NCBI GenBank assembly: GCA_949298805.1
Contig: CASFXY010000026.1
Location: 1-35,629, forward strand
Length of the DNA stretch: 35,629 bases
Direction: 5' to 3'
Origin: an uncultured bacterium
GTDB taxonomy: Bacteria; Cyanobacteriota; Vampirovibrionia; Gastranaerophilales; Gastranaerophilaceae
Made by a program: the position numbers and the translations under genes. Shown one piece after another: positions 34,290-35,629 of the stretch (the stretch's first letter is position 1; every line of letters begins with the position of its first letter). The notes beneath the pieces are model-generated. The model saw nothing but the letters and a program-made list of their open reading frames with translations. It searched no databases and had not been told where the DNA came from.

Positions 34290-34743
34290 AAATTTGCAGA
34301 TAAAAATTTTGACGAATTTAAAAACCGATTTGCAAGTACTTTACACTCTGATAACCCTGAATTGCAAATCTTGCAAAAAACAATGCATCCTTTCGATATA
34401 AATAAAGCAGTGGTTGTTCTTGCAACTGCCATATCGCAAGGCGAGGGTAAAAATCAATTTACTGTTAATAACAGTGATTTAACTCTTTTGAGCAAATTCT
34501 TTTACAGCTCAAATGACTATGAAGCAAAATTTTTTGTTATTGGTATGTTAAATAAAAACAGGGCAAAGGAGTTTTTACCTATTGCAGCATTTTTAACCGA
34601 TGATTGTGTTTCTTTATTCAGGGCTGAAATTCTGTTTTTTTGAATATGATTTTTGTAAAATTAAAGACAGTTTACAATGGTCTGTTGAACATACCGTATA
34701 TGAAGTTATCTTCTCTTTCCTCTTGTTCAGAGCGTGTGTTTAG
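34290..34743 (+). pseudogene. Eroded reading frame of unknown family
   Basis: An open frame runs from 34290 with no ATG before residue 31; only a TTG at 34362 could start it. It reads FDEFKNRFASTLHSDNPE, then HPFDINKAVVVLATAISQ, KFFYSSNDYEAKFFVIGML and FLTDDCVSLFRAEILFF before a TGA at 34641. Removing one base from the 7-T run at 34635-34641 joins this to a second open stretch, EYDFCKIKDSLQWSVEHTVY, that ends at 34743. The composition looks like genuine coding sequence, so I read it as a decayed gene or one hit by a homopolymer error. The stretch from 34216 to 34289 before it has no convincing gene. Confidence 0.6.
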
Positions 34744-34748
34744 AATAA

Positions 34749-34886
34749 TTATCCCCATTTAACCATTACGCCGTTATTATGATCTATTGCTGCAATGTCA
34801 AATTCTTTATCCCTGTCGGCATCTTCTTGTTTATATCCGCCACAAGGCTTGTCAAATGGCAAATTGTCAATAATTCTTTGCCTGTT
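34749..34886 (-). pseudogene. 45-codon gene fragment, C-terminal end
   Basis: A frame of 45 codons, bounded by stops and with no start codon, reads NLPFDKPCGGYKQEDADRDK and then EFDIAAIDHNNGVMVKWG. The acidic spacing in DADRDKEFD and DHNNG is EF-hand-like. It appears to be the tail of a larger lost gene. The bases between it and the next gene at 34930 show nothing recognisable. Confidence 0.5.
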
Positions 34887-34929
34887 TTAGTTTAAATATC
34901 CCTTAACAACATTATTTAAGATTGTTTAT

Positions 34930-35232
34930 TTATTCTAATTTTTTAAGATTTAGTACGTTTTTGATACTATCTTTAGTAACCATGGCAAAATGAGTAATTA
35001 TGCCTGCAATAGCACCTATATTTAATGCTTTTAACCAGTGCGAATTTACACCCTTGCTTTTCATAATTAGCCCTGATGTAAGACCTGTAATCGCAAAGAC
35101 ACCCGCGGTGGCTACTGCGGTAACAGTAGCTTGCTTTGCTCTTTTCTTTGCAACATCAAACCTTTCTTCTTCAGGAACCTGTATAAAGGCATTTTTTACG
35201 AATCCATTATTGTTTCCAAAATTTACTTTTAC
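34930..35232 (-). pseudogene. Small two-helix membrane protein lacking a normal start codon
   Basis: The frame encodes about 100 residues: VKVNFGNNNGFVKNAF at the start, then charged PEEERFDVAKKRAKQ, a first hydrophobic helix (TVTAVATAGVFAITGLTSGL), a short loop, a second helix (ALNIGAIAGIITHFAMV) and a polar tail. No ATG, GTG or TTG exists before the first helix. AAGGA lies 9 nt before a GTA codon that overlaps the upstream TAA stop in the sequence GTAA. A single G-to-A change from GTGA, the usual start/stop overlap, would produce exactly this. So either the start is lost or an unusual codon is used. It has an F-G motif near the presumed N-terminus. Confidence 0.6.
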
Positions 35233-35537
35233 TGGTTATTATCCTTAATAACTTCGTTATATTTTTCAATTTTCTTATTTGTATTTAATATGCCTAAGAC
35301 AAAATATGTGCCAACAGCGATAGCACTACTAACCCCAACCGCAAATTCCAATAATTTGTTTGCAGGTTTTTTCATAACAAATCTGCCAAAAAGAGTACTT
35401 AATCCGCCTGCAGCAACACCATAAATCAAGCCTGTTCCCATTGCATCTTTGTCAAGCTTTGCACTGTATTTTTGCAACTCAAGAGTTTCGCTATTGGTAA
35501 GCTTGCGCTCTTGTTGATTGGCTATAAAAAAACACAT
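35229..35537 (-). CDS. Small two-helix membrane protein
   Basis: A 102-residue protein with two hydrophobic segments, GTGLIYGVAAGGLSTLFGRF and LEFAVGVSSAIAVGTYFVLG, after a polar N-terminal part (ANQQERKLTNSETLELQKYS). The second helix is followed by NTNKKIEKYNEVIKDNNQ. I use the ATG at 35537; an in-frame TTG at 35579 would add 14 residues. Neither start has a clear Shine-Dalgarno. It overlaps the following startless reading frame, which has the same layout of polar head and two membrane helices, so they may form a pair. No family is recognised. The last 92 bases of the window upstream of it hold nothing else evident. Confidence 0.6.
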   Translation of the reverse strand: MCFFIANQQERKLTNSETLELQKYSAKLDKDAMGTGLIYGVAAGGLSTLFGRFVMKKPANKLLEFAVGVSSAIAVGTYFVLGILNTNKKIEKYNEVIKDNNQ

Positions 35538-35629
35538 GGTTTGATTATATTTTACAGATAGTTTGATTATTTCGGGCAAAATAAATTTAAAATGTTAAAC
35601 AAATGAGCAAAGTTTTCATTAATACATTC

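Noticed and set aside
32414-35629. Prophage or transposon ends around the decayed zone
   Set aside because: I found no transposase, integrase, terminal inverted repeats or target-site duplication that could be supported by eye.

Overview
The window is AT-rich bacterial DNA with short intergenic gaps. Gene content and style fit a gut relative of the cyanobacteria (Vampirovibrionia, formerly Melainabacteria, probably Gastranaerophilales). Three things point that way: an LL-diaminopimelate aminotransferase (DapL), an MlaA-type outer-membrane lipid protein, and several unrelated proteins with a short aromatic-Gly motif of the F-x-G or FG kind near the N-terminus (CFTG, VAFGTG, SFGG, VSFGS, VNFGN). 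The taxonomic call is an inference from these traits and not a search result.

Layout. 1-9.3 kb is mostly housekeeping: a B12-binding-type radical SAM gene with a small partner, an EF-hand-like repeat protein, pyruvate kinase, a GT10 fucosyltransferase, an MlaA domain fused to an alpha/beta hydrolase, and dapL. 9.3-23.7 kb is an envelope polysaccharide locus in three transcription blocks. The first (minus, 14.6 to 9.3 kb) holds a ferredoxin/FrhB/pyruvyl-transferase fusion, a hexapeptide acyltransferase, UDP-glucose dehydrogenase and a GT2. The second (plus, 16.1 to 20.0 kb) holds a GT2, a WecE-like sugar aminotransferase, a radical SAM/SPASM protein and a hexapeptide acyltransferase. The third (minus, 23.7 to 20.2 kb) holds an FdtA-like ketoisomerase fused to a methyltransferase, a FemAB/GNAT-like transferase, a WbqC protein and a PglD/NeuD-like acyltransferase. 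Together they look able to make and decorate dTDP-amino-6-deoxysugars and uronic acids. No rmlA, rmlB, flippase or polymerase is in view.

23.9-32.4 kb holds lineage-style genes: a PHP phosphoesterase, a membrane-anchored kinase-fold protein whose beta-3 lysine position reads Arg, a HAD (sucrose-phosphatase-like) protein with an F-G motif, a radical SAM/SPASM gene broken by a frameshift, a small F-G protein and a divergent GH13 enzyme that keeps a complete Asp/Glu/Asp triad.

32.4-35.6 kb is a decaying accessory zone. A 5'-truncated DpnA-type methyltransferase pseudogene, with one stop and one single-base deletion, overlaps an intact DpnM-type GATC methyltransferase, which is followed by an unknown 188-residue protein. 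After these come an eroded reading frame, a 45-codon fragment and two overlapping small membrane proteins, the second of which has lost a recognisable start codon. I saw no tRNA, rRNA, CRISPR array, transposase or phage structural gene.
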